Origin: Xanthostigma xanthostigma
Taxonomy: Eukaryota; Arthropoda; Insecta; Raphidioptera; Raphidiidae
Direction: 5' to 3'
DNA: 64,000 nucleotides
Assembly (NCBI GenBank): GCA_963575645.1
Contig: OY754476.1
Coordinates: 1,860,001 to 1,924,000, forward strand
The number at the start of each line of letters is the position of its first letter. Within the stretch, counting starts at the first letter, position 1. Made by a program: the position numbers and the translations under genes. The notes beneath the pieces are model-generated. The model had not been told where the DNA came from. It searched no databases and saw only the letters and a list, made by a program, of their open reading frames with translations. Shown one piece after another: positions 48,557 to 61,600 of the stretch.

Positions 48557-48835
48557 TAGAGCTATAAAAGTAACGAGAAATTGTATACCCGTATGTATTC
48601 GTTACTCAAAGAACCAGTACCCGTTACTTTCGTATCGTTACGTTACTCGTTACTTTTCATACGACATACAATCGTGTACTAACAGCATCAAGCATGTACC
48701 ATCGCATCAAGGCGCGTTGCATACGTGATACAGTATGACTTAGTTCGTATAACGTATAACCGCATCAAACGAGTCGAACTGACATGGATACGACAAATGC
48801 GAGTAACGAAATGAATGAATACATACAGTTTGTTA
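48557..48835. mobile_element. hAT-type MITE rich in CGTTAC motifs, copy C
   Basis: Exact 8-bp duplication CTAATCAT. The right end lacks the last AGCTCTA of the family. It lies 219 bp upstream of the Nrg start codon. Confidence 0.8.
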
Positions 48836-49018
48836 CTAATCATACACATATTTCACAATGTAATATAAGCGGCACCGTTTTCGTGCATAACACGGGTATA
48901 CTTTACACTGTTCCTTTGCTTTTTCGCTCCATTAAACGAACGGTACTATGTGATGACTCACTCCCTATTATTTCGGAACCATAGCAAGGTATATGCTTAA
49001 TATATATGTACCTACTTT

Positions 49019-49179
49019 ATAAGTTTGTTACAAGCAGCCAGCAAACGGTAACGAAACCGTCACCCACATGCGTAGTAGCTAAAACAAAGCTGTTTGTGTC
49101 GGTTTTGAAACATGTTTAGCTACTGCGCATGCAGGTGACGGTTTCGTTACAGCTTGCTGGCTGCTTGGAACAAACTTAT
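49019..49179. repeat. Hairpin element upstream of Nrg
   Basis: Arms ATAAGTTTGTTACAAGCAGC and its near-complement, continuing inward through GTAACGAAACCGTCACC. It forms a 160-bp imperfect palindrome. Confidence 0.75.
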
Positions 49180-52100
49180 TAACGATGCAAATGCGATATA
49201 TTAGAATTATCAAAAAAGAATGTAAAAAGAAAATACCCGGTGCATCAACTAAATATTTTTACGCCCAATAAAGAGTCTTCCTTGAAGATTTGCCACAATA
49301 GCCACTGATATAGACATGCAAATAACTCAGAAACAGTTTGACTCAGGAAAACATGCGGTGTTTTATTTTAAACAACGGAATTACAAATAATCTGGCCACA
49401 GCCTGGACTGTGGTTTTTATTATGAGTTATGACACAATTATAAAATTAGTCACCAAAATAATAAATAATTCTAAAAAAGCACGGTAGATTATTGGAACAG
49501 ATATTGTGAGTTTCTTTTTAATTTAATCGATTGACAAAAATATTGCCCAAGCGATCAGGTATTGTCCTAATGTGAGTACAGAAAGATCAGTTTTTGTTTT
49601 TCAAAGGATTAGGAAGTATAGAAGCTGTATCAACCATTGCCATACCATTTTTGCATTAAAAATGTAGGTACAATTATTTCGGTAACAGTTTATTGAATTA
49701 AGCTTCTGATTTTGGCGACTTTTAAAACGCAAAAACCACCCCGTTATCGTTTTTTTACGGAACTCCCCCGAAACGCACTCCTCTTTTCACTGCGCAAAAA
49801 AACGCCATCGCATCAACACCACTTCCCCGAAACGCCAAAATCGGAAGTGTTGATTCAGTAAAATTTTAACATTATTTCTCATCCTTTATCTATACCAATT
49901 ATATAATATAAAAGAAAAAGTTTGTATTTATATTACTTCAAAACCTCATAGTAACCACTGAACCAATTTGAAAGTCTTTCACTTTTTAAAAGTCTACTTC
50001 TTGATAAGTATAATAAAATACGTTAAATATTATTACTCTACGATAAAACAGGGATGAGCAGTAAGAGAAAAATACACACTTATTACTAGCTAGTCTATAA
50101 GTCAACTGTAATAAATATACTTGTACACTAGCTGCACTATCCGGCGTCACTTGAGTGAAAATAGTTATTTAAATTTAAACACAAGTTTCTTAATACTAGG
50201 TATTAAGAAACCAGCATTTGTTTAAATTAGCAAAAGAAGAACAAAACTTGTATTTAAATTTCTCAATACCATAATAATAATTCTTATTATTAGAAATAAA
50301 CAACTAAAAATAGATAGGTACATTGACGCATTGTGAAAAAAAATATAAATTCTATTACAAAATAACAAATATGCTGAGTACGTTAATATTTCTAAATGTA
50401 CCTATATTTAATATTTATATATCTGAATTATTTATAAACTGCATAAAACTGAACACATTTGTTCATCACCGATCTATGTTTAATGATGATTTAATAATTT
50501 ATCATTCGAAGATATTTAAGAATGTCGGACGATGATCTAATCTGTCTAAGGCCAAATGTGAGAGTGACAACACCCACTGTAACAGTTTCTTGCTCACAAC
50601 TTTAAGACCGAATTAATGAAATGTCATCAATGAAATTAAAGTAAATTAGTAGATTCTTTTCATCAAGTTGCAAGCCAAACAGCCCACTCGAACAGGAATA
50701 TCAGGACCTTTTCAATACACGCAGGCTTCAACAGCTTCTTTTTCTCGAGGGTGGGGAAAAATATTGATTTATTATAGAATAAATAAGAAAAACAGACCGT
50801 CAACGAATATAAAAAAAACTGCGGAAAGACTTGCCTGTTACAATAGAAAATCACTGCATCAGTTTGTTGTTTATTGCCCCATAATTCCTGGCATCACTCA
50901 TCCACATAACAAATACAATAGGTGCGGTCCGGTTCGGTACGGTCACTGTGATTCTCTCTTTTTAGAATAACCACTTTAACAATTCACTGTAGCCTCGCAC
51001 CACTCGAAACACTTTACTAATCAATTCACGATGTGCACATCTCACAACACCAATAGATTTTATATGTTCTGATTTAAACAGTTTTTGTACATTTCTGTGT
51101 TTAAAAAAACCATGAAAATAAACGATTCGTCAGGAAAACGCACATTAACAGAACAGAGCGGACCACTATATTATAGCAGTGTGAATCAGTATGCCGTACG
51201 GTGGTTTCACGAATGCGTCACAAATGTACCGATGCATCACCTCTCTTACTTCATGACTATAATAGTAACCGGCGTGTTTCCGAAAAGAATTACAGGCCAT
51301 CCGACGCATACGATAGAGTGAAATAGCAAAACAGTACAGTAAACAAATAACTTTTCTATGTATCGTTTTAGCAACTATTTATTATTTATTATTCAATATA
51401 TTTTCACGTCGAATTCAAACAGCTGTACACGCAGTCATATGGTGATAGTATTTTAGAAATGCTTGTAAAAGTTACATGTTTAATATTACCTACTTGACAG
51501 GAAAACACTGAAAGCGGGTTAAAAAATAAATAAATTTGAAGTTTGCAAATGCTAGAAAATTGACGTTATGTAAAAATCAGGGTAAAAATACTACACATCA
51601 TTACATAAATAAGTATTATAACTGAACATTATCTTAAATACGAATATAAATAATATAACCTATGTAGCAAACTAATAAATAGTGGAACGGTTATAAAACA
51701 GTTTGGAACTATTTTTTTCATGGACATAGGAATCCATGATTTTTTTACACAACAGAAAAATCGCATTCTATCTCTGTCAGTAATGCGCGCATATGTCATT
51801 AATAGCTTACTTAGTAATAAAATAAGTATTGTTATCTTACGTTATTTAATAAATTAAACTGTGTTTCATTTTTCTGACTAATTCAAAGAATTTCAAAGAA
51901 ACGCAGTTGGTTTGAATAACAGTTCAAAGCAGAGTTTTTTTAAACTGCAAGACACGGTTGCCCAAGAGGTTATGAAGCAGTTAAAAGAGCGGCAAAACAT
52001 GGAAGTATGTATTGAAAATAGATACCTATATGATTGAATATTTTTTTAAGTCGGTTTATCTTAAAGGCGCAAAGAAAATATGAGCTTAATTCTATACGGT

Positions 52101-52574
52101 ATAAATAGCATATAAAATGCAGATAGTGTATGAACAATATTCAAATCCATTAAGACCGTTGACGATACCTACATAGAGTGATCAATTACCAAATATGGTT
52201 CAAAAATAATTACATTCCTTATTCTAGTTACATACTGATCTAGCCTTGAATTAAAAAAAAAAACAGTACCTACTGATTGAATACAAATTGAATATTATAT
52301 TAAGTATAATAATTTACATATAGAAATTAGAATCATTTAAATGATGATCAGACGACAGCAATTGCCGCAGTGCTTATCAATTTTTCTGTTAGTCATTTAT
52401 ATCAACAATTTTTCTAACTGAAAATGAATGTTTATGAAAATAAAAAAATAATAAAAATGAAATAACACGTACTAACGTTCTGAAACTTCATGTTAATATC
52501 AATAATGTATATTATATATTTAATTGTATATCACAGTCAGTAATAATAAAAAGTGTTTACAAATTAATATATAA

Positions 52575-52673
52575 TTAATATATTATCATAATAGCGATGG
52601 CAACTGACGAAAAGAGGAGGAATACTGAAGCGTTAATAGAAATTCCTCTTCCACATAATTCTATTTGACTTTC
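52575..52673 (-). CDS. alpha2-delta terminal exon: hydrophobic C-terminal tail
   Basis: 32 codons plus TAA. Reads [11 protein letters not shown] then [20 protein letters not shown] and Y. The C-G motif followed by an uninterrupted hydrophobic end fits the C-terminal anchor of alpha2-delta proteins (GPI-attachment signal or membrane segment). The acceptor is TTGCAG. It is too short for simple ORF detection. Confidence 0.88.
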   Translation of the reverse strand, partial: ESQIELCGRGISINASVFLLFSSVAIAIMIIY

Positions 52674-55600
52674 CTGCAACAAATTAAATACATATTGAGT
52701 ATTGATTTTGTTTCTTTATTATATTGATATTTTGGATAGATTTTTGTAACTTTTTCATAATTCGCTGGATTTTACATATTTTTGTAAATTACTTACATTT
52801 ATATGACTGTTGATACAACTCGGTGGTCTTTTACGGGCTAATTTATCATTCTGGGCTTTATAACAAGCAAGCGATTCTGATTGATTGTATTCAATCTTTT
52901 CTTTAACAAGACTTATTTTAACTGTATCCGATGAAACTTTGCAAAGTGCATCAATAACTAATAAAATCATATTAGTACGAGGTATAGTTCTTACGACAAA
53001 CGGCCGCGATGTTTCTGAATCACTAAAAACATGCATAAAAAACATCGTAATCATACATCAGAAATGATATTTCAGACTTTAAATTTTTGCTTCAATATAC
53101 ACGTACCTCGTACAGACAGAATTGTTGATATTCAGATCTTTCAAATCTGAAGAAAATTGGTATAAAGTAATTTTTTTATCACATGGTTCCGGTCTTGTTT
53201 TGTTTACTTTCATTTTATTCTCAAATTCTTTTTCGTTAATTTTTGTTAACGGTTGTTCGGTTATGAATTCTTCTGAGGCAAATCCATATGCATTTAGTTC
53301 AGATAAAACTAAAGATGTTTTTGCTAATAACCACAAAATGTAACTCAAAAACCAACTCATAATACTTGTAATATGTTTGAATGGCTAAAAATAACAAATT
53401 GTTAAATTATTTACAGAATTAAATTGAATGATTGCAATAATAATAATGAAGTATTTACTGTCTTTAATATCGAAGCAGGATTTCCTTCGCTAAGATCTTT
53501 AAAACAAACTCCTTGATAATCGGTTATGACAATTTTTTTATAAACTCCTTCCCTTATCAATAAATCCAGAATTATTCCATTTATTTCTCCAAAAAATTTT
53601 CCAGTTTCTTCAATATTTTTTGAAACTACTACATAACCATTGTTGTCCAAGACAAAGCAATTTATTTTGCGATCATCAGAAGTACAGGATTCATTGCAAT
53701 TTTTTCCACACTAAAATAAAATTATTTTGAAAAATCTCGTTTTATCAGCCTTTAAATAAAGTTAAGCAATCCCCGTTTCAAAAACTTATTACTACAGTCG
53801 AATCTCTGTACGATTCCAATAATTTTAAATTACGAAGGTAAACAAACGCGTGGCATATAATGAAAATAAACTTTTGGCTTTCAATAATTATTTTTTCAAT
53901 ACATACTGACGAAGTAACATTCATGAACAACGTGTGGAAAGCTCTATGATAAAACTGGAACCCAACCACAGCAGCCGGAGCTTTTTTATTATCTTCTTCC
54001 TTAAAAACAGCATGGCTTACAGTGACTAAAGTGTCACTTTGATTATCTACAACATTCATAAGAAACATTTTCAGAGTTGTATATTGATAATTTCAACAAA
54101 TTGATTTTTTAATCATACCTGCATCAAAAGGTACAGCAAATACATAGCTCAATGGATCGATGTAATGCTGATCTACCGCTCTTTTGTACCAAATTTCATC
54201 GGTTGCTCTGGAGTATAAGTCACTGAAATGCCTAAGAATTCATAAAATTATGTAAAAAGATATGAAATTTTATATTATTCTACAAAACGATAATATAAAA
54301 GTTTCTTTTTGTTTCGGATTTACGCGAAAATTCATTCAATTTATGTTAAAAGAGATACAGTTGTTAAAAAAAATCTTACATTCCACTTCTGTTATCATTG
54401 GTGTTAAGAAGGAGATCTTGCCAGCGGGTCAGACCGCTGTGGGTTGCCACGAAAACGGTTGTTAAACCATAGCGTTGAATCAGTTTGTCGCTGTAAAATA
54501 CGTGTAACTTAGATGCAATTTAATGATGATGTGTTAAAAATAGACGACTATATTATTTAATATTGAATATTTGTATTTTTCGGATAATTAATTCATTGAA
54601 ATCTATCGTGTCCATTTTCTTTTCATTTGTTGAACACTTTCAGGTTTAAAATTTAATATTTTTGCTACATTCTTGTTTCAATTGAAATAGACCTTTTTTC
54701 ATTTCGAGATTTTAACAGATCTTATTAATTCATAACAGGTTACAAAAATAGGTCAAATAAAAGAAATATTACTGAGATTAAACCAATAATCCATAAATTG
54801 AAATAACTCTACGTAGCAGCACCTAAATAAAAGTACTAAAAAATAGATTAATCAGCACCCTGTAATAAATAAAATTATTCAACCGTTTTTTTTTTTTTTA
54901 TTTTGATTATAAAATGTATAGGCATTTCGTATGTCTATAATAAATATAAACTGTTTCAGAAATGTCAGATCATTCGACGAATTAAAAATAAAATAGATAT
55001 TAAATATTAAAATATTAATAGATATATATTATTTCAATAAACCTTATAACAGAATCCCAAAATATGAGTTGAACTGACATTTTCTGTAAGCAGTTTAACT
55101 GCGAAATTGCATTTTTAATTTAATACTTACACGTTTCCTGAAGTCTTTTTTGAATACAAAATCATTTCATGCGTAATTTTTTACTTTACCTGGGTAACAA
55201 AACCATCAACATTTCGATCGGGCTATTCCAATGTGAATCAGTGTATAGTAAATATGATTGATTAGTGTCCATGAAATTAATTAAAAAAAAAAAAAAACGC
55301 GGGTCAGAGGGCCCAACCCTGCCGACAAAATAGTGTATTTGCTAATTGCTCATACGTCGTGAGTAAACTTAAGTTTGTTTTTAGGCAAAATAAAAAAAAA
55401 ACTTTAATACACCCGTGAAAATATTTTTTTTCTTAATTTCAATATTTGGCCTCCTTTTTGTTCATTCAGCACCTGTACCAACTTATATACCCTTCAATAA
55501 ATATTTATCTTCTTGATTTCCGGGCTTGTATTCCGTGGTCCATTGGTATTTCTACCTGACGTTTCGTCTACAACTGCGGTAGACATTAGCAAAGACGATG

Positions 55601-58600
55601 TGGTAGCGGGCGAAGTGTCCTTCTAGGCTGCTCACAGGTAAGTACCGCAGTTGTAGACGAAACGTCAGGTAGAAATACCAATGGACCACGGCATACAAGC
55701 CCGGAAACCAAAAAGATTATGATCAACACCGGCCGTGAAAGCCTACACACTTGGATAAATAATTCTCTATACGCAATCTAGTTTTCTCTTCAAAATAAGT
55801 CCGACCCTGTCGGCCTGAAATAGAATAGGACATGAAACGTCGGGAACGTTCTGCCATCCGACATACGCCAATAGATGTATGTGCCATTTTGCAAATACAC
55901 TAAATGTCACAAACTAATGAAAATCTGTGTCTGTAAAGTATAGTTCAATTAATAAATTAATTTACTACCTTTTTTCATCTCTTTGAGTATCATTGATATT
56001 GTTGGGGAACCAGTTTGTAGCTTTGGCGTCTGCTACAAGTGCTTGAATTAAATCACGATCACCTAACAAATAATTAATAATAAAAGAATAAGTCATATTT
56101 TTTTCGTTTTTGCATTTTTTCGTGTATGACTAGTCGCAAATACAGAAATGTTTTTTATTCAACACGCGTGAGTAATATGTAATTTCGGGGCCCTGCTAAA
56201 GTCGGGAGAAATAATAAATTACTTCATGAGTGCTAATAATGAGCCGAAACTGTACGATAATGTATCACTGCATAGTTTCTGGACCAATAGGAACGCGGTA
56301 GCGAGCCGAAACTGTACGATAATGAATAATAATTGCATAGTTGTATATATGAAAACAGCATCGCAATTCAGCGAAAGTCAGGGCCATCTTGTGCGCATCA
56401 AGGGCGGTGGGTTACATCAATCAATGAAGTTATTTATTATTTTTCCCTCTTTTATCAGGGCCCTGATTACATATTATTCGTGCTAGTTGAATAAAGTATT
56501 AATATGTGCGACCATTGATCGAAGGAGAATATTCCACTCGCGTGTTACCGCACTCGCTACGCTCGTTCGGCAAATTTCACGCTCATGGAATCTTCTCCTT
56601 CTCTCACTAGTCGCACAATATACTATTAATTAGAAAAAAGCTGTTCTAATATTATATTATTTAACTATACATTGAAGAAAAAAATACTCACAGAAATAAT
56701 CCAATTTGTCCGTTTTAGTGGTCGTTGAGTTAGCTGTAGAAACAATTTTGAATTCTTTGTAGTAAAATGTTTTACATTTTAAATATTGTTAATTTGAAAT
56801 CTTTTATAACACACAAAATGAGTCACGGAACATTCAGCTAAATCTTTAAAACAAATTTTTTGTCATTTTGAAAATCTCTTACAAACGAATGTCCAGAAGC
56901 GGATAAAAAATTGATGTTTGATTTTTGCGATTTAATCCGGACATTTTAATATGCATTTTGTATGTTTCGTGATCTTATTGAACTAAAAACCTACACATCT
57001 CTGGTGAAATTGGAATGCGCTTCAAAGGCCATTTCCAGCGCCCGGTTTTCAAGATGCGTTCAAGGAAATGTCGAAATTCTGACTCAGGTGTTGGATATTT
57101 AGTACGTTTTTCTTCATTATAATGAAAATAAGTGCAATATGTCCTGTTTGAAAAATATTATTTATGAAGTTTATAATTATTACGAAAATGCCATTCAAAT
57201 AAAAATAATTTTAAACATATATAATATTAAAAATAATATAATAAAATTACCATTCAGGATGAATTCTCCAATTTTTATCTTTGAAGAATTCTAATGGATT
57301 TTCTGTTTGTACCAATCTATGAATTTCTTCAGTTGGACGGGGCTTTATATAATATAAGCCATATGGTTCGGGAATGGCAATGACTAATGTAAAAGAAGTA
57401 TTAGAAATTCCATGACTAAAATATTGCCGTCTTATTTTGCCTGCGCGTTTCTAAAAATTAAATGAATTTTTATTACCGACTCGCATTATTATTTGTCAAT
57501 TTGGCTTTCTTTTTTTGCTTGTTATTTTCAGTGGGATTTCGTGACTGTGGCGTTAATTGAAATAACTGCCTTGTACTAATTTTTAATAATAAATTAAAGA
57601 TCCAATTAATACTTTTACTGGTTCCCGATTATAATAAAATATTTTTAACAAAAAAAAAATTGAACCGACTTCAAAGTATGCACTAAAAAGTAAAAAATAA
57701 TAATTATTTTTATTTTTGGAGTCGGTGTCACATCGGAATTCGAAAGTAGCAGTTTAAATCTTACATGTCTCTAGTTCTCGGAATAGATTTCATTTTGGCT
57801 GACACCGACTCCAAAAATAACAATAGTTATTATTTTTTACTTTTTAGTGCATATTTTGAAGTCGGTTCAATTTTTTTTGTTAAAAATATTTTATTTTTCT
57901 CTTTTTAGTGTTAGATAAAGTATTGCAATGGGTAGGCCAAGTATGCGTGCCTTTGAAATTTGAGAGTTTTCCTCGATTTCTCCGGATTCCACCATCAGAT
58001 CCTGACTTGGTTCCGATGGGATCACCTCGGAAGTCACTCTTTCGAATAAAAAAAAAAATTGAAAATCGATCCATAATTGACGGAGAAATCGGTGAACATA
58101 CATCAGTCGAACATAGAACCTCCTCCTTTTTTGAAGTTGGTTAAAAATACAAAATCCCAACAGAAAGTCAACGCTCGCAGCGACTTATAGAACTCACCAT
58201 ATTATCATAATGATATTTGACTTGCAGAACTGTTTTCATTGCGTTTTGATTTATAACTGCTTCACGAAACTAAAACAATTATTGTTTTATTAAAAAATGC
58301 CAGTAATGCGTCACGAGAGTCAAAAATACTTACCGCCAAAAGATCCGGATCAAAATCACGAGGCATTCTGTTATCGTCTACTAATTCTACTTCAGCCATA
58401 TCAATGCTGTTATAAGCAGGTTTTAATATATTTAGAAACTAAAATCATAAAATTTTGTGTCAACATTTTCTCAATTTTTAATTATTCATTTGTTCTTATA
58501 AAATGTACTTACGACTGGCCGTAAATCGGGATGGGTTAAGATAAAGCCATTATTGGTGACTATAAAAGCGTAACCATTGACGCCCAACTGGAAAGAATTG

Positions 58601-61600
58601 TAAAGTTTATCAAATTCGTAATTATTTCTATGATAAAGGCGAATTTCGTTTGAAATTCACGAGCCAGTTAGAAAGTTCGTGTGTGAACGATAAACTACTG
58701 CTTTTTTGTCATGAAACTCTTCTAATTTTGATATTAATTGTAAGTGGTTATTAAGTACGACTGCTAAAAAAAGTGTATCAAATGCATGTCAATCATTAGT
58801 ATAGTGAGCTTCCACACTGAAGCAACGGAAATAGTTAATCAAAACGTTAAGGCTCCTATACACAAGTGGCCAGCACCGCCACTTACAGGCACTCACGATT
58901 GTGTAGAGGGCATATTCGTCGGTGCGTGCACATAATCGCCTGTAATCGGTTGATTGTCGGTACATCAAAGGAATGCGTGGCCAGCATCGTGCGCCCGTAC
59001 ACACAATCGGACCGGCACGATTGTGTGGAGGGCTAGGCAATCATCGCGGCGATGATAGGCACTTATTTGAGTGGCGGTGCTGGCCACGTGTGTAGTAGAG
59101 GCATTACATTTTCTCTTTTGAGCTCCAGTGTGACCTTCACGGAATTGACACTTTAGAGTTTAGATTGACGATAACAATAATATCATTAAACGTCGAGAGT
59201 TACATTCAAGACATAATCTAATTCATCATAGTCTTTACATTATAATATGCTGTTAAAATTTAATAATTTAACTTCATTGACCTTTCATTTGTTACTCTGC
59301 AAGTGTTGGAAACAAAATTTGAACTACATGCGCAGTACTTTATCGTACTATTTTAAAGCCATTCAACACTCATCACTCCAATTTTTGTTTGCAAATATTT
59401 TCAGTGTATAGACACGTAAAATTTACAGTATAGTGGACCCCCGGTAATCAGACAAACATTTTGCAGGGCAGTGTCGGACTATCGAATTTGTCGGATTATA
59501 GAGTACTGCCTAAGAATATCACATTTTTCATTAATTGTCAGTGTTTTGTGCTTTCGCTTGTGACGACATTACTATAGGTATGAATACGTAATACACAATG
59601 AATAAACAGTAAACAATAAACACACGCTATACCGCACCACTATCTTCTTCAAACTTCAAATTCAAACTAAGCAATCAGAATCAAAACAATACCCTACGCG
59701 TCGAGCACAATAGTGGTGGTGCGTACAAGTTATAACTTGTTCAATCATGCATTAGCGAAGATTGTCAAAAAAATATTCAATAATAAATAATAGACCATGT
59801 CGGATTACAGGGGGTGTCGGATTAGACAGGGGCCGGATTACTGGGGGTCCACTGTATTATTATCGCAACTTACGTACCCAGTGGGGCATCATGAATCGTT
59901 CGATATACTCAATGGGTATATCAGTTCCAGCTACTCCTAGCAAATTAGCAACCCTGGTCTGCATGAAATGCGAGAAAAAATAACATTAGTGTTAAACATT
60001 CACTTTATCATAATATAATATTGCAAAACAATTTGTAAAAACTATATAAAACAAAAGCAGTCCCTTTTGACAACTCCAGTTACTATTATTTTTTTTAATG
60101 TATCTAATATGCAAAAAGATGTAATCGAAATTGAAAAGTGTGAATAATTGGCTCGTTGTTTTTTAATAATTTTGTACAGTAATTATTTACCACGCGTAAT
60201 ACAATACGATCTCAATTAATCAAGACAATTAAAAAAAAATAATGTATAATATATGTACACTGTACAGTATGGTTTTTATATCTTATAAAAATAAAATGGA
60301 ATAATCCAAATAACGCGTTTATTCGTTAAAGGATTATTGGCATGAATTTGATTTTGTAACTGAATTTGCCATTACTACAGTGTTTCTATGTTATGTAATA
60401 TTTTACATTTTCTAAAGCACTAAAATATTAACAAGTAACAGACATAATTCTAAAAATACATAAATAGGTACCTACAATGAATTGTAAAAACAGGATGAAG
60501 AAAAAATATTAATACTTATTAAAACAGGAACTTCTATTAGGATTTAAGACACTAATTTTTTAAGTAGGTAACGATTTTTTAGTATCATATTCTGAAAAAC
60601 GTCTTACCTAAACTTTTAAAACATAAATTTAAAGGTACACTACTAAATGTACTGACAAGATAAGAAGAAGTTTTCAACTACAACACTATATATTCATTTG
60701 TATACATTCAAAAAATTTTAAACGACAAAAACTTCATAATAAAACTAAAGAATCATTGTCCAAAAGTATTTTTAAAAGGTTTTCGCATGCGATAAATAAT
60801 TTACCGCTTTTTATATTGATTTTTCGTTATTAATGTACAATCCAGTCCCTTTTTGTATACCGTATTTATTCTATTGAATGTCACTAATCAATAAAAAATG
60901 ATCATATTGTAAACCGAATTAACGCATTGTCGCTCTCCCACCAGTAACACGCGATTTTGATGCTGTCGCGATGATATCCAAACGATAGCAACTTTTTCAG
61001 CAATCAGATGAAGTTCGTGTTTCAGTTGAACCTATCTTTGATGCGGAGAGAAGTACTGTTAAAATCATATATTTAATAAAACCTATATGAATCATTGCCT
61101 ATCTACTCAATGTGCGGTGAGTGTACGCAACAAAGCTTATCGAAAATATATCTGCGTCTCTTTCTTCGATGTAATTCCCTGATTTCTCCGATGATAGGAT
61201 TGGTTGATGTACTTGCATTCCTTCTGAATAAAGTATTTCTGTTTCAAAAACTGTGTCTTTTTCTGTGACGTTAACATGGGCGTACCCAGCTTTTGGCCCA
61301 GGAGGGGGCAAATAAGAAATTTTTAAGCTGGGTTCTCCGTGCTTGTTTTGCCCTCCTGGATACGCCAGTGCTTGCGGCGTAAAAAAGACAGAAGTATATG
61401 TCTGCACCCTAATGGTTCGAATGCGATTTTATTCCTATGCTCGGTATAGAATAAAGGTATATGGTTAAAATAATTAATAAATACAGATCTCGAAAGGACG
61501 CCGCGTCGCGATGACAACTTAGTCGCCAATTATGGAAAGCGACTTGAAAATTTATTACCTACACATAACACACCGTTATAAAATAACATTAAATTTCGAA

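Larger units (their letters stand above)
48339..52574. other. Intergenic interval between alpha2-delta and Nrg; expected Nrg 5' UTR and promoter
   Basis: Both genes read on the minus strand, so the Nrg promoter should lie here or overlap the upstream gene. A less AT-rich, CpG-containing patch at about 50870-51310 is the best candidate, but no consensus donor fixes a UTR exon. It also holds a hAT MITE (48557-48835) and a hairpin (49019-49179). Confidence 0.5.

Noticed and set aside
53778-54068. Methionine at 54068 as a possible start of a separate gene
   Set aside because: The preceding TTGTAG acceptor, the phase match and alpha2-delta similarity show this is an internal exon; the methionines are intronic.
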